A DNA stretch of 64,000 bases, from contig JAJEKB010020839.1 in the NCBI GenBank assembly GCA_022393335.1, forward strand, positions 461,081 through 525,080, given 5' to 3'. This DNA comes from Macrotrachela quadricornifera. Its lineage: Eukaryota; Rotifera; Eurotatoria; Philodinida; Philodinidae. Shown here piece by piece: positions 31,206-44,356 of this stretch. Within the stretch, counting starts at the first letter, position 1. The number at the start of each line of letters is the position of its first letter. Made by a program: the position numbers and the translations under genes. The notes under the pieces were generated by a model. That model was not told where the DNA came from, did not search any database, and was given only the letters and a program-made list of their open reading frames with translations.

Positions 31206-34200
31206 ACTATTAAAAGAGAGAACGTTATCCAATACGTTGAACGGCACGCACTGGATCTTTTGTGATAAAATTACACTCAATTAAGCAATTGAACAAATGC
31301 TGTTCCGTGTTAGAACCAATGTTAAAACAACTCTTTTGAATGCTTATTAGGCTCGTTAAAAACAGAAATCAGGCTTTAGCATTTTTTAGTCATTTGACTG
31401 TTCAAACATTTTCTGACCTCTGAGTTATATGTCTTCAAATCTTATCCAGAGATCTAAATCGACGTTTTAACGTTTGTAGCTTGAACACGTAAACATATTG
31501 TTGAGCTTCAACATAGTAAACACATATTCAAGGTATTTCGTCCCTTTTTCAGTATTTTGCAAGAAAAATTATCGAAATATATCATGCTACGAACTCATTT
31601 TGTTCTGTTTAACTATTTTTGGATAAATTTCTATCAAAAGAGTTCAAAAGTAGAACTTTTTTTTTCGAGAAAAATACGAGGTTTTATCTGACTTTCTTAA
31701 AGCAAAGTATGAATATTTTCGTTTCAAATCAGATTTCTGCTTTGTCTACGTTTTCACATCCTTTTGAGAAATATATCCGTCCGCGATCACATCATATACC
31801 GACAAGTTAGATCTTAGCGAGGTTAAACTGCTCTAAAAAAGATTTGTATTTCTTGACCTTCTTTATCACATTACGATTACTTTGGATGCTCTCCGTTTAT
31901 GGACATCAGAGTGATAACAAAATCAAATGGTCGAGTTTATAGTTGCACAAATGTTGTTTGGCCTACCCACAGAAAGAAGACGATTACTTCTAAATACGGG
32001 AAAAATCTCAATTTTTTCGGAACACGGTTGCAACGTTTGACTCGTCTTCTAAATATTGTCATCGGCTCTTCAAAAACTGCTCAAATCAGCCTTACTTCCC
32101 ATTACTTCTAGACACTGCTATTGAAATAGCTTCCTTAATAAAACAAAAACACATTGAATTAATAGTTGTCTATAAATTCCTGCTATAAACGCAATCATGT
32201 GACTTCGCTACAACTAGGATTTTACTCGATGCCGAATAACTTGGATGGATTCCAGATTAAAGAAAAGTTGGAAACAATATCATTTTCATATTTTTTTCTG
32301 TCCTAACCGGAATTGCTAGTTAGGAAACTTCAAAATTCAGAACATTCTAGAATTGTTCTCGTGGAATCCAGAAAAAAAAAGCCGGAAAGATTTTTGAAAG
32401 TCAATTTTAACTACTTAAAATACATGCTCCTCAACTAAATTATCAATAACATTATTCTGCGTCTCCACAAAGTATATGTGAATACGAAAAAGAAAATAAA
32501 TATCAAACCATAATTAACTCAAAGCATTATAAGTGATACAAAAAATGTACATTTCGATATTAGTTAACACATTATTTCTCAATATAGTATCCACTATCTT
32601 TTTTTAGTGTTGCTCCTGCTTTTGATGATTGTTCATTTTTTACAAAAATCTCTGTTTCTTCATTTCGATTGAACAATCTAAAACTGTAAGAAAAATATGA
32701 ATATAGGGTACAAATTACATTCATCATTTTTTTTTACTGACTTTGAATTAGAGAAAAGGGGAGAAAACATATCCGAAAGTTAAAGAGAAAATAATGATAT
32801 TTTAAGCTGACCGATAGAAGAAAGAATTGAATTTCTCTCTACTTATTAATAATTTTTTTCGAGTATAGATAGGCAAGTGAATTGTAATTAAAATAGGAAA
32901 TATCTAAAATTCGGAAAAATTGGGTAGTCAGAAAGATTCCAGAAAATCTTTGAAATTCCAAAATTTTTCTGAAATATCCAGAAGATCTGGCAGCACTGGA
33001 TATGAATCATATTCTATAGGTTAAAATCATGTACCTTTCATTCATTTTCTTATTAATAAATATGATTAATCAAAACAACTTTTAATTCACAGATGCAGAA
33101 TCTACCGCTAAAATGAAAAATTTCTCGTGTGGAAAAGTTAGTTAAAAAGAATCTTTGATCTTTTTCATTTAAAAAACAAATTTAGAAAAAAAAACATTTC
33201 TTTCCTTGGCAAACGGCTAAGCCTGATAAGATAGCTTCAAGTCTCGCACATAGTGCGGCGGAATGATCTTTCAAATTATACCGTAGAGTAATTGATATAT
33301 AATTCTTTTTTCCAACAATACAAAGCCTTGGACGTATTTAGAAACATATCATAGTATACGGAATATAGCAAAAGTTTTGTAATATTTCTTGTTTCGCATA
33401 TATTTAGCTGCAGAACATGATAACATCTTGATTTTTTTCAAAACATGCGCTATGAAAAGCTGTGCAAAAACTGCAAAAAGAAATCTTCAATGTCCTGTAC
33501 TGATAATTTTTCTCATATTCAATATGAACAGCTCACATGATAGCACTATTTCCCAGCTTATTCAGCAAAATAAAAACTATTTGAAATGCTTTTTCGTTTT
33601 GTAATAGAGCTTTCGAAAACGCATCTTTAAAAAAATTAAGATATTATCCTTTTCTAAGATCAAAATTTATGCAAAATAAGAAATGTTGAAAAAAATTTGC
33701 CATATCTGATATATCGTATACCTTTATTGTTTTTAAAATGGATTGGTCGTCTTCAAGCTTTAGAACTACTGCATAATTCATATCATGTACTATCGTATTT
33801 TTTATCCTTAGCAAACTTTTAAGATTCATTATAAGCTAGAGGAATTCTAAAGATAGAAAAAGACTTCGCATTAATGAAAATAAGAGATGTATTCGGATAA
33901 TTCTATGATATAAATTTTAAAATTTTTGAAGATTCGTCTCGATTTGAAATCAGAAAACTTTTCGTTTTATGTTAATATTAAAATAAAATAGACCATTATA
34001 TGTAGAGAAGCAACGATAAGTATTGACATTGCATTAGAAAAGAGATTTTAAAAAAATGAGAAGAGAAATAGTGATGCTACATCACATACGCACTATGGAA
34101 AAGGATGAAAAAGATAGGTAGTGAGATGCATAATCAGTGCGAATAAAGGTAGATTAAAAATTTCTCCAAACGGTCGTTCGCACAAACGGCCAGTTTCTGT

Positions 34201-34243
34201 ACTTCCGCTCTAACTATTGCACGCAATACTATGGCTAAGCTCA
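31206..34243. other. Long intergenic region, no gene recognised
   Basis: AT-rich, with many short open frames but none with a recognisable motif or splice structure. Nothing is supported. Confidence 0.4.
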
Positions 34244-35433
34244 TAAAGGAGAGAGACGGTGAGAGACAAAATTGGCCTCCTATGAGAATTCGATTTTCTC
34301 TTTCCATTTTTACCATTTCAACTATCAGAAGACTATTTCTAATAAAATCAGACGATTTCATCCATTTCACATTGTACGAGACTCGATTTAGTTACCCTTG
34401 TTTTCCCTATGCTATAAAGGGTATATTTATTGGTAGTATAACACTTTTGATTTGCCAGAAACATATCGATCCATTTTTGAACATATACTAATGGATAGAT
34501 CTCGATGAGATCTATCAGATGATGCTAAAATATCTAGGAAAATGAAAGGATAAGACAGTTCATTGTAGTATTCAACGATCGTTACTGTCAAAAATGTGTT
34601 TTTCGACTAGTTTCTGATCAATTATCTCGTCAATAGTCAAGATAACAGTTTTAAATCTAATATATTTAAAATCGGCATAAAAAACTGAGTCGATCTATGT
34701 ATTTTTTATTGTACTTCATCGACTTTCATTTTTCTCGAAAAAATTTAGCCGGAGTTACCCTCAGAGATGCACAAAAAAATTAATTTCTTTAAAATTTTGG
34801 TCTGATTGTGAAAAATCGTCTTTACACTAATAAGAAGAGAAAATAACTGAAAAGAACGAATGAATAAATGATAAAAGCCATGCTTCCATCAAATTTATTT
34901 TGTTAAGTATCCCTGAAGGGATGTACAACTGAATTTTTTCGAGAAAATGAAAGTCGATGAAGTACAATAAAAAATACATAGATCGACTCATTTTTTTATG
35001 CTGATTTCAAATATATTAGTTTTTAAAATTATTATCTTGACTATTGACGAGATAATTGATCAAAAACTAGTCGAAAAACACATTTTTGACAGTAACGATC
35101 GTTGAATACTACAATGAACTGTCTTATCCTTTCATTTTCCTAGATATTTTAGCATCATCTGATAGATCTCATCGAGATCTATCCATTAGTATATGTTCAA
35201 AAATGGATCCATATGTTTCTGGCAAATCAAAAGTGTTATACTACCAATAAATATACCCTTTATAGCATAGGGAAAACAAGGGTAACTAAATCGAGTCTCG
35301 TACAATGTGAAATGGATGAAATCGTCTGATTTTATTAGAAATAGTCTTCTGATAGTTGAAATGGTAAAAATAGAGGAAGAAAATCGAATTCCCATAGGAG
35401 GTCAATTTTGTCTTTCGTCGTCCCCCTCCTTTC
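34244..35433. repeat. Near-perfect palindrome, 505-bp arms
   Basis: The arms 34244-34748 and 34929-35433 are equal in length and differ at only a small fraction of positions by eye. For instance the 65-70-codon frame ending in CQKH(I/M)DPFLNIY appears in both, on opposite strands. The spacer is 180 bp. The arms begin AAGGAG.G.GACG.. and end at TTTTTTCGAGAAA. No transposase is seen. It could be a young foldback transposon or a palindrome made by a repair event; it is the most recent-looking of the window's inverted repeats. Confidence 0.9.
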
Positions 35434-37469
35434 TTGAGTTAAAGATAATTCGAAGAAAAAACTGTTAACAAATGCTTTGAAAGAACTGTAAAGTATATGA
35501 GTGGTGAATGTACGAAGCTACCAGCAAAAACATTGATTGAAATAAAACGCTGATTATCTATATTCTGCAAAATGTTTTCAGCTACTAACGGACCTTTTTG
35601 ATGTATCCTAAACACAATATCAACAATTGGCTAACTCATATGACTGCGAAGTCTTCGTACTTGCACATGCTAAACTTTGATTTCTCTGTAAAGAATAACT
35701 TCTATTGTTCAAATTGCATTATTTTATCATCACTAAATGACTCTTTGAAAAAAACACATGCCCTATTCTCTTTATTTTCAATGTTCTATTCAAAATGAAT
35801 TTTGTATGTAGTACTAAGTTTTACATACCTTATTGGCACCGGACTCCATTATTCACTTATGTGCACCTTCGGCCAATCAAGAAGTTTGTGTTGTCACTGT
35901 TTGCTCACGACGTATAAATTATTATTGCAAGTTATACGTAACCTTAAAACAAAAAAAGAAAATGTCTAAAAATTTGTTACCAACCATGAATTATCTCCTG
36001 ACCTAAATATAACAAGTAATACAAAAGTTTTCCATTAATTTATTTCTTCTATATTTCAGTGTAGGAATATCATAAAGGACTATTTTTTTGGAAGACAGCT
36101 GATGATCTCTTTCATAAGCGTTATTTATAAAGTTTCTCAGTCAAAGATATTTGCTTTGCCTTACGTACTAATTTCTTTGACCATTTAAAAAAAATATGTT
36201 TTCAACTTGAAAATATAGATGAAGTTCAGAGTGATCTTATAGAAAGTGAGAGTTCGCGATAATAAAACTGGTTTCATGGATTCCTGGGTCTTTGTAAGCA
36301 TTATCAAGCGGTATATAAAGGCTTTTTTTTATTCAATATATTTTTCAGGATAATATCATCTAATTGACTTAGATCTAAAGCGATTGGTATAAATAGAATG
36401 TTTGATTATTAACTTATAGTAAAAATGAGTTTTAAATTTTTCGATGTGTATCCCATGTAACTCTAAAACGCATCACAGCCGCATCCAAACACATTTAAGA
36501 TGCAAAAATCCTTTTAGGATGTCGAAATCAGAGTTGCCACCTCATCTAGTCGAAAAAGCGAAAGTTTATGATGCAAATAGTAGGAAAAGGTGAAAAAAAA
36601 GGTTGAGGAACGAAATAACTAGGGGAAAGCGTTTTTAATCGCCACATAGAGAGTATGAGAATGTTTTATTTAGGACAAAACTGAATCAAGTTTTTTCGGA
36701 TTTTTGGACTCAGACTTTGAGAAGCACTATCCTTTATGTAACTATTTGATCAATACCAATGATGAGTTATTACTACTTACTATAATAGTACATGATATTG
36801 CTAAGTCAGAGGATCTTTCTTTAAAATGACTATTTCACATGTAAAAGTAAAAAGGTCGCATCTAAGACAAAGCTTCTACTCTCGGAACCTTTCATTTATG
36901 TATAAAATGATCTTATAGAAATCGATAACAAAGAACATTTAAAGAAGATTTTTCCAATTATTCAAGAGATGAGCGCTTGGTTTCTCGGAAAGTAGAAGGT
37001 ATTTTATGCTGAAGAGCAAAAATAGATTTTAAATATGGGAAACTCACTGTAACTACTAAACGCATAATATCTTGAAAAAATATGAAATAGATAAGCTAGA
37101 CAATCAGCAGTTGCACTCTGTTCATTTTTGCTTCAAACCAGTATCAAAAGCATACTTTATTCTTTTCATGAAAAGTAGAAAGGACAATACTAGCGGAATA
37201 AAGCCCAGATCAGAGATGTAAAATAGGTGTCATTGGTATGGGTACCCGTTACATTGAGCCGCTCACGAGTTAATACAAATTCAACACAATGGGTCGGATA
37301 GATCATTGGAATGAGACATTCAAAATGACTCAATTCTAGCCCACCGATCCAGTCTTGAAAATAAATTTTTGCCGGCAACCCACTGAGGGTCATGCGTTAG
37401 CATATTAAATTAACTGTATCTTAAAATGATTACAGAAGAATTTGTTCATTGAGGATTTCATTAGGGAGC
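35434..37469. other. Intergenic region, no gene recognised
   Basis: Only short unrecognised open frames. Nothing supported. Confidence 0.4.
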
Positions 37470-37925
37470 GGCGGGTCTAGGTTTTTTGGAACCGAGAAAC
37501 GAACCAAAACTGTTTTTTTGAAGTTCTCTGAAACCAGAAACAGTTTTATTAAACTTTTTAGAATTGGAATCGAAACCGTTTTTTATTCATAGGATTACTA
37601 ACACAAGCTTTTTTTGTATTAATATATACTCTAAAGTACAAAAGTGACAAAATCTTCTATTTTGCATTGCAATTTCTAATTCTTGTACATAAACATGTAT
37701 GAAAATTTAATTACTAAATAGAATAAAATAATAGTTCTTTGTTAAAATGATGCATTTAATGTTCATAAAAATCGACGGTTCCAAAAACACTGGAACCAAG
37801 AATCGAATCGAAAGCGGTTTGTCCAAGTTTTCAGGAACTGGAACTAGATTTTTTAAATTTTTTGGGCTAGGAATCAGAATCGAAACTGCGATTCCAGGAA
37901 AATTTTAGAATCGCCAATCTCTTGG
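37470..37925 (+). repeat. Two diverged direct repeats built on a GGAACC.GAA.CGAA motif
   Basis: Blocks at about 37475-37590 and 37765-37920 share GGAACC..GAA.CGAA followed by a T-run, AAGTT.TC, a GAA..GAA..AG run, and GAATCG.AATCGAAAC.G. Within each block the GAACC/GAATCG unit is itself repeated, so this is an eroded short-period satellite-like sequence interrupted by about 170 bp of AT-rich DNA. Confidence 0.5.
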
Positions 37926-38225
37926 TTTCGTTACAGTATGATAGAAATGACTTTTTAGCGTCTTCACATTTATTGTTTGATCGAATGATCAAGCGTGACA
38001 TGCATAGAGTTCATTTCATCATTTTTTCCTCACTTTAATCTTCAACTCTTTCTCTTCTCTTCAGTAACGAAGTTAATTATAATACGTCGTGTATTATATC
38101 TTTGGTATTCGAAGTCTTGATTTCTTTGTCTTTTACTCGAGATATATATATGCCTTCTAAGCGCCGGAAACTTTGTTACATACATATTGATTCAGTAGTT
38201 AAAAAGTTTCTTTTTTATTATTGTA

Positions 38226-38850
38226 TTAGGTTAAATGTATGAATAACAAACCACTTTTGAGAAAACTGTTTCTTTTATCGAATTTTTGTTCTGATAAAAC
38301 CAAAAGTAGATGAATAATAGCTTTGGTCGAAAAAACTTATGACTTCTACAGGAAATACTGGAGGTTTAAGCTGTTTTCTAGGAACAGCTAGGGAAGAAGA
38401 CAGGTATCCATGTTATTACAATGTCTGAAGCTCATATTTTGCTCAAAAGAAAAAAGATCACTAGACTATAAGCACAATGTCCAACGGATTTTTATTTTCA
38501 ATGTGCTGTAGCCAACATATAAGATTTTTTAGAAGAGCGTCTTTTACATAATTTTGGTCAAAGAGCTTTCTGCATCGTGAATACATAAAAATCGCTGTTC
38601 TAAAAAATCTTATATGTTGGTTACAGCACATTGAAAATAAAAATCCGCTGAAGATTGTGCTTATAGTCTAGTGATCTTCTTCCTTAGCTGTTCCTAGAAA
38701 ATGTCTTAAACCTCCAGTGTTTCCTGTGGAAGTTACAGATTTTTTCGATTAAAGCTGTTCTCCTCCCATTTTTGGTCTTATCAAAACAAAAAAATTCAAA
38801 AAAAGAATTTTTTTCCAAACGTGGTTGAGTATTCATGGATTTATCCGTTA
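38226..38850. repeat. Inverted-repeat element with one arm carrying an insertion
   Basis: The left arm 38226-38560 faces 38592-38850. Blocks such as CTTCTACAGGAAATACTGGAGG, GATCACTAGACTATAAGCACAA and CAACATATAAGATTTTTTAGAA have inverted partners. The left arm holds about 55 extra bases (about 38401-38455) absent from the right arm, so one arm gained or the other lost them after the palindrome formed. The outer ends fade near AGGTTAAATGTATGAAT / ATTCATGGATTTATCC. Confidence 0.78.
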
Positions 38851-38927
38851 TAATTTGTTTCCAATATCAGTTTTTTTAAGAAAGTGTCTATAAAAATTCA
38901 ACATCACGTATACTGTGTTTTTCAAAA

Positions 38928-39257
38928 GGGGGAAACAGCTGATTATTTGATTAGATATGATTAGGAGTGATTAATAGTGATTAGGAGTGATTACCAGTGA
39001 TTATCAGACTCCTAATCAACTGTTTCCCCCTTGGATGTTTTTTTAACCTTTATTGTTTTTTTAACCTTTATGTTTTTTTGACCCCAGACAAACAGACGAG
39101 ATTTCAGGATTGAGAACCAGTGATTAGGAGTGATTAATAGTGATTAATAATGATTACTAGTGATTATCAGTGACTACCAGTGATTATCAGTGATTACCAG
39201 TGATTATCAGTGATTAGGGTGATTATCAGACTTCTAATCAGCTGTTTTCCCCTTGGT
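38928..39257. repeat. 10-bp minisatellite in two blocks with inverted ends
   Basis: Units of AGTGATTANN (AGTGATTATC, AGTGATTACC, AGTGATTAGG and so on) are tandemly repeated at about 38962-39007 and 39117-39225. Both blocks end CTAATCA(A/G)CTGTTT.CCCCTTGG (about 39009-39036 and 39230-39257). The left edge has the inverse, AAGGGGGAAACAGCTGATTA near 38926. So a terminal inverted repeat encloses the minisatellite, and one side is duplicated. A MITE whose core expanded into a minisatellite is the simplest reading. Confidence 0.78.
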
Positions 39258-42200
39258 TTTTCAGCTGCAGACGAATTTCTTTGTCTATTTCGCTTACCTT
39301 TTTGTGATGGTTTTTTCTGTTTGTACAGTTAATAGTGTGACTATGAATAATGGTGCACCTAATCTCACTACAATTTTTATGTGCTCTTCTTCATTTTATA
39401 TTGTACTGTGTTTTCTTCGATCTTCATAATCATGATGAACATTATCTTTGTATTCATACCAAAAAACGGCATTTTTTTTATAGTTTACGAAACGATCTTG
39501 CATATTATTGGTACTTCTTACATAGATAGATCGAAACTTCTATTTGTGTCAATATGTAGTAGGAAATTCAACATGAATATACACTGGGTAATCCATTGGA
39601 TTAGCCCATCATGTATGGTTCGAGTTACTCAACCCACGTAGCAATGTATAGACTGAAAAGATATATCAGCTCGAAATGAAAACCACTCACAGATTTCTTG
39701 GTTAGGTTATGAATGACCCATAGGTTAAGAAAAAAGAACTTTTCGGCATTTCTGACCCTAATAGTCTAACTTTTCCGCAAAAAGTGGTTGAGCTGGCAAC
39801 CTTGCTCAAAATTGGTATTTTCTAAAACTTGACGGTTTTCGAAAGTCTGAAAAACAAAAGTGTATTTCGAAAAAAACCTTCAAGTTGACGAAAACTTTTT
39901 TGAAAACCTTTTAAGGTTTTTGAAAGGGCTCCCAAACAGGTTTGAATTTTCTAGGAAAAGAATTTTTTAGGACTTTTTTAGAGTATATTATACTATGCAC
40001 AGTACATTTGAAGTGCGAACCATTCGGACTATTTCTCCAGCTGTAATTCGACTGTCTTTGATAATGAGGCTTTTAAAAGTTGTAATCGTTACGTTATTTA
40101 CATCCAAATTCTTATTAATGTATGATAATTCATTTTGGAAACAAGGATTAGATTCAAAAGCTGTAGTGAGTAATGGAAAATCAACCATCATCAACTGTCA
40201 TTATGGATTCATAAATACTACATGAAACATGATCACTCAAAACTAGAAATCTTATTACAGAGTGATGCTCGGTTTTTAGATATTAGGTCAGTATATTTAG
40301 AGCAATCTAAAATGTATTTCTATTTTTTTATATATACGTTTATTTCTGCAGAGCTTATAATGTCTATAGATAGATGACATTATGAGTTTTGCACAAGCAA
40401 TATTATTTATGCAGCAGTACTTCTTGCTATTTTTTAAATAAAATTATTTCGTCAACTTTTTGGTCGCCCTATGTACTTTGCTTATGGCCTGTTCGTAAGC
40501 TGCTTATTCCCTTGTCCGTTCACAAAAACGAAAATACATAGAAATTGGAATCATACTTTCCACTGGGGTTATTACTTTCCATAAGAAAAGATATAATTAA
40601 AATAGCCTAAGCTAAATACAACTTTTATAGTAGTAGTTACCGTTAAGTATAATCCAAGCACGATCGAAGTCGAAAAAGAATGGATGAATATGCACTAGCT
40701 GTGAGGCTAAATGAAAGCTAAAAACTGAATAAAAATGAAAAAAACACACCTTTTCATCTCTTTTTTTCTACAGTGACAACTGATGCATAAATCGATTTTC
40801 TTTCAGCTTAACAAAAAAAATGATCAAGCACTCAGGTAGAGCAGTCGAAAAGCATGGTGTCTTTTTGGATGTGCACATAACGAAAATTATCTGAATTTAT
40901 TATATGAAGTAAAAGAAAGGGAGAAAAGAAAAAAATGAAAAAGGGACAGAAAATGGAGAAAAGAACGAAGATAAGATGCGCATAATGAAAAATCCGTGCA
41001 ATCTCTTTTCGTTTCTTTTTGATAAAACGCAGATATTACAAAGTTCGATTAAAAATTTTTTCGCAATATTTTACATCATTTGATAGAGCTTGAGCTGCTG
41101 ATTACGAAAATTTGCCTTTTAGCCTTAACAAATGCTTCCTTCAGGTTGAAAAATACAAAATACTCTATTCTCAACACATTCAGATTGTTTTATCTTATTC
41201 TTTCACCTTTTTGGATATTAGTAACAAATGACTAGCGCTTTCGTAGCACGTGAAAAGCTCTGTCTTTTATGCTATAGTCAAAAATATATTCATATTGACA
41301 TGTGTGTAGCGCAGAATAGTTCTTTCTTTTTTAGATTTTGCAAAAATACAGCTTAGATCAACAGTAATTGCAAAGCATTTTAAAAAAACACATACGTTGA
41401 TTAAAAATTTATGTTTTGCCATTATTCTAACTCTATTTTACAGAATAAAAAGCATTGCATTGTACCCTAATGTCTAAACTTAGATATGTTTTTTTTCCAA
41501 TGATATGAGCAAGATAATCTTAATTTTGATCGTTTTTCACCCATTTTTAAGAGATTGTATGGTTTTTGATTTATTACACTTAGTTGAAAAGGGTTCGGAT
41601 ATATATCACAAGAAAGGGCACATTTAATTGTACAAAAAGCCTTCCTCAGTGATTTAATTTATTTGTATAATCGTACAAAATAATCTGAATTTGTTAAGAA
41701 TAAAACTTTCGAAAGTTAGATGTATTAGAGCCTCACAATGTTGTTTGTTGACTTTTACATACTTACAGTTGAGATCAAATGTCCTTATATAATCTTGTCG
41801 AGATTTTCGCAGCACATCTTTTGGTAATAAAAGTATCAAAAATGGTTCAGACCATATAGAGAAAATTTCGAAATACTGAACTATCCACTCATTCTGGACC
41901 ACCCGATACGAACAATTTTTGATGATATTTTTCAAAGATCATCGTAAGCGTTCGTCAGTAAAGTTCAGGTAACTTTTTACTAGCTTAGCTAAATGCGCTA
42001 AAAATTTGGATTTAGAGGTTTTAGATGATGCTGAACAAGATGAGAACATCAAATCAAAAAACTAAATTTTGATGAGTGCGTCAATATCTAGCACGATGCT
42101 CGATGGTCTCATGAATCCTCTCTTAATTAGCATATAAGAGCCTCATTATATTTTGATAATAACTTCAACAAAATATAACTAATTTTTTTATGGTTAGATT

Positions 42201-43111
42201 ACGACAGACCGCCGAGTTTGACAACTATCATAAACTGATTTTTGTGACATAGGTATATGTCGATGATAATGAAAAATATTTATGCCACTTAAAGCATTTA
42301 TTACTAGAATGAAGATAATATCGAAAAGAATAAAAATCAAAAAATTAAAAAATAGAGTTGGAAAATGAATAATACCGACAAAAGCAAAATGACAAATAAA
42401 GGATTAAATATCATAATTACAATTCATCTTGATTTTTAAGCACATATTGATAGATGGTATTTGGCCTATCAATACTTTCTGATCAGTCTTTCATACTAGT
42501 CGAAGCATTTCCTTTGCGAATACTCAATGAAACGATGTAGCATAAAACCTTTCTGCTTGATTGATTAAAGAAGAAAGTATCATATACCTTCACTGTATCT
42601 CAAGATATCTGTACATGTGCCTATGTTTAATATTTAACTGTGCGAAAATCGATATATCTATGAAGAAAAAAAAATAGAAAATCGGGGCTTAAAAGAACAA
42701 AATAATATTTACTTTTGTCATCTCAATCACAGCATGGCAATTAGCGTGTTTCATGGTTATTGTATCAGTAAGTATTAATATGCATGCGCAAATAGAACGA
42801 ATAGAGATTAAATATGTGGAACAAATGAAGAGTAATTATTTTTACCTATCTCTTCCTCAGGGACAGTCTTAACAGAAATTCAATACCAAATATGACTAAG
42901 GAATAATTAATTTTGTCATTCGAACTACAGCATGACTATAAAAATCGAATTGAAAATATGTTTTGTATTGTATTTTCTTTTTAATTACCATTGCCATCGC
43001 ATCAGTCTGCAAGTTCTTGTAAGATTGATAAATTATATTTTAACAGTAAAAAATTGACATTCGAAAATCTATTGTTCCAAGTCTATTACTTTTTCTTTTA
43101 GAAGAGAAAAA
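39258..43111. other. Long intergenic region with one weak coding-like fragment
   Basis: No intact gene. On the minus strand 40194-39988 a 68-codon frame (for example VTITTFKSLIIKDSRITAGE) has coding-like composition and might be a remnant of an LRR/F-box type protein, at low confidence. Two similar blocks about 200 bp apart (near 42704 and 42902, both with TTTTGTCAT...ACAGCATG) suggest a small tandem duplication. Confidence 0.35.
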
Positions 43112-44356
43112 ATGGTAGTATTCAACACTATGATCAATTTGATCATGTTAAGTATTTTATTGTTTGTACAATCAATAGTAACCAGTAGTTCAAATCAATG
43201 GCCAACATTCGGTGGTAATACTGCACATACTGGATTTATTCCAATTAATTTAACTATTGAATCAACAGCAGATGAAATAGCAGTTCCAAAATTGGTATGG
43301 ATCGGTAATTTAACTACTGGATTATCCTATAGTACAATATTTGCTGATGCTTTACTTGTAACTGGTAGTAATAGAATGACTGGTGATAGCAAATTATTTG
43401 TTCTAAATGCTTTAACGGGTAAATTGATTCATAAAATTGATTTACAAGCAGCAAGTTATACTGGACCACCAGTTGGTGGATTTGAATATATGGCTTATGT
43501 ACAATCAGTTGGTAGTTTGCAAGGAATAAATCTACAAGCTATTAATTTGATTACTGGTGATATAAAATGGACCGCCAAAGGTGGTGCTCAATGGCCTATC
43601 TATCCATATGGAACAACACCAGGATTGAAATATATTTATATGGGTGGTGGAACATTTAATGGTGAATTATATGCTATTGATCCTTATAATGGTACCAAAA
43701 TATTTGATAGTTGCGTTTTTTGTTCCGGTTTCAGTTGTGATTGGTGGACTCCAACCATATACAACAATAGATTATTTTTTAATTCACAACCAGGTGCACA
43801 AGCAAATGGTATATTTGGTGAAGCTAATCCTGATACTGGTGCTGTGCTTTGGAGTGTTCCTTTAGCTAGTGATTGGGATGGATATTCAACATATTGGGTA
43901 CCGGCTATTATGAATAAGATTGCCCTAGTGTCTAGTCGTCGCAGTTTTAAGCCAATAGAATATCATGCAATTAATATTAATTCACATCAATTTTTGTGGA
44001 CATATTCTTGTTCTAAAACTTCAACGATTGTAGATGGATCATTTCAAGATTTTTCATCATCTACCGATGGTATATCAGCTTATTTTACCTGTGCTGATGG
44101 TATACATCAAGTTTCAATATCTAATGGTGATCTTCTACAAATTTTTTCTTGTCAAAATTGTGCTGGTCAACCTATTATCACTAATGATTCTCTAATAATT
44201 AGTAGTAATGGTAGTGGAACTATGATATTTAACAAGAAATCTGGTGTCATATCCATGCGTATTGAAGAAAGTGGCAGTTTAGCATTACATCCACATGCAA
44301 ACATTTTATATATTACAAATTCTATTAATGGCATTGTTGTTGCTTATTCTATCTAA
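43112..44356 (+). CDS. Secreted PQQ-type beta-propeller protein
   Basis: A single-exon 414-residue protein from a true ATG. A signal peptide covers about 1-25 (LIMLSILLFVQSIVTS). The mature protein opens with WPTFGGNTAHTGFIP, the entry motif of PQQ/BamB-like propellers. It then has repeating blade motifs with Gly/Trp turns (KLFVLNALTGKLIHKID, LQAINLITGDIKWTA, LYAIDPYNGTKIFD, GEANPDTGAVLWSVP, YHAININSHQFLWTY, TMIFNKKSGVISMRI), about seven blades. Paired Cys (DSCVFCSGFSC, SCQNC) suggest disulphides. No catalytic residues of quinoprotein dehydrogenases can be assigned, so it may be a structural or binding propeller rather than an enzyme. Such domains are common in bacteria; single-exon structure in an animal fits horizontal origin, but that is inference. 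AATAAA lies near 44449. Confidence 0.8.
   Translation: MVVFNTMINLIMLSILLFVQSIVTSSSNQWPTFGGNTAHTGFIPINLTIESTADEIAVPKLVWIGNLTTGLSYSTIFADALLVTGSNRMTGDSKLFVLNALTGKLIHKIDLQAASYTGPPVGGFEYMAYVQSVGSLQGINLQAINLITGDIKWTAKGGAQWPIYPYGTTPGLKYIYMGGGTFNGELYAIDPYNGTKIFDSCVFCSGFSCDWWTPTIYNNRLFFNSQPGAQANGIFGEANPDTGAVLWSVPLASDWDGYSTYWVPAIMNKIALVSSRRSFKPIEYHAININSHQFLWTYSCSKTSTIVDGSFQDFSSSTDGISAYFTCADGIHQVSISNGDLLQIFSCQNCAGQPIITNDSLIISSNGSGTMIFNKKSGVISMRIEESGSLALHPHANILYITNSINGIVVAYSI

Noticed and set aside
34231..35395. Two similar proteins ending DPFLNIY as a gene pair
   Set aside because: They are the same arm of a palindrome read on opposite strands; no domain or splice structure.
38962..39225. CRISPR array
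   Set aside because: Units are contiguous 10-mers without spacers, and the genome is eukaryotic.
39600..39650. tRNA-like GGTTCGAG box
   Set aside because: No cloverleaf or A box fits around it; no tRNA gene was seen anywhere in the window.
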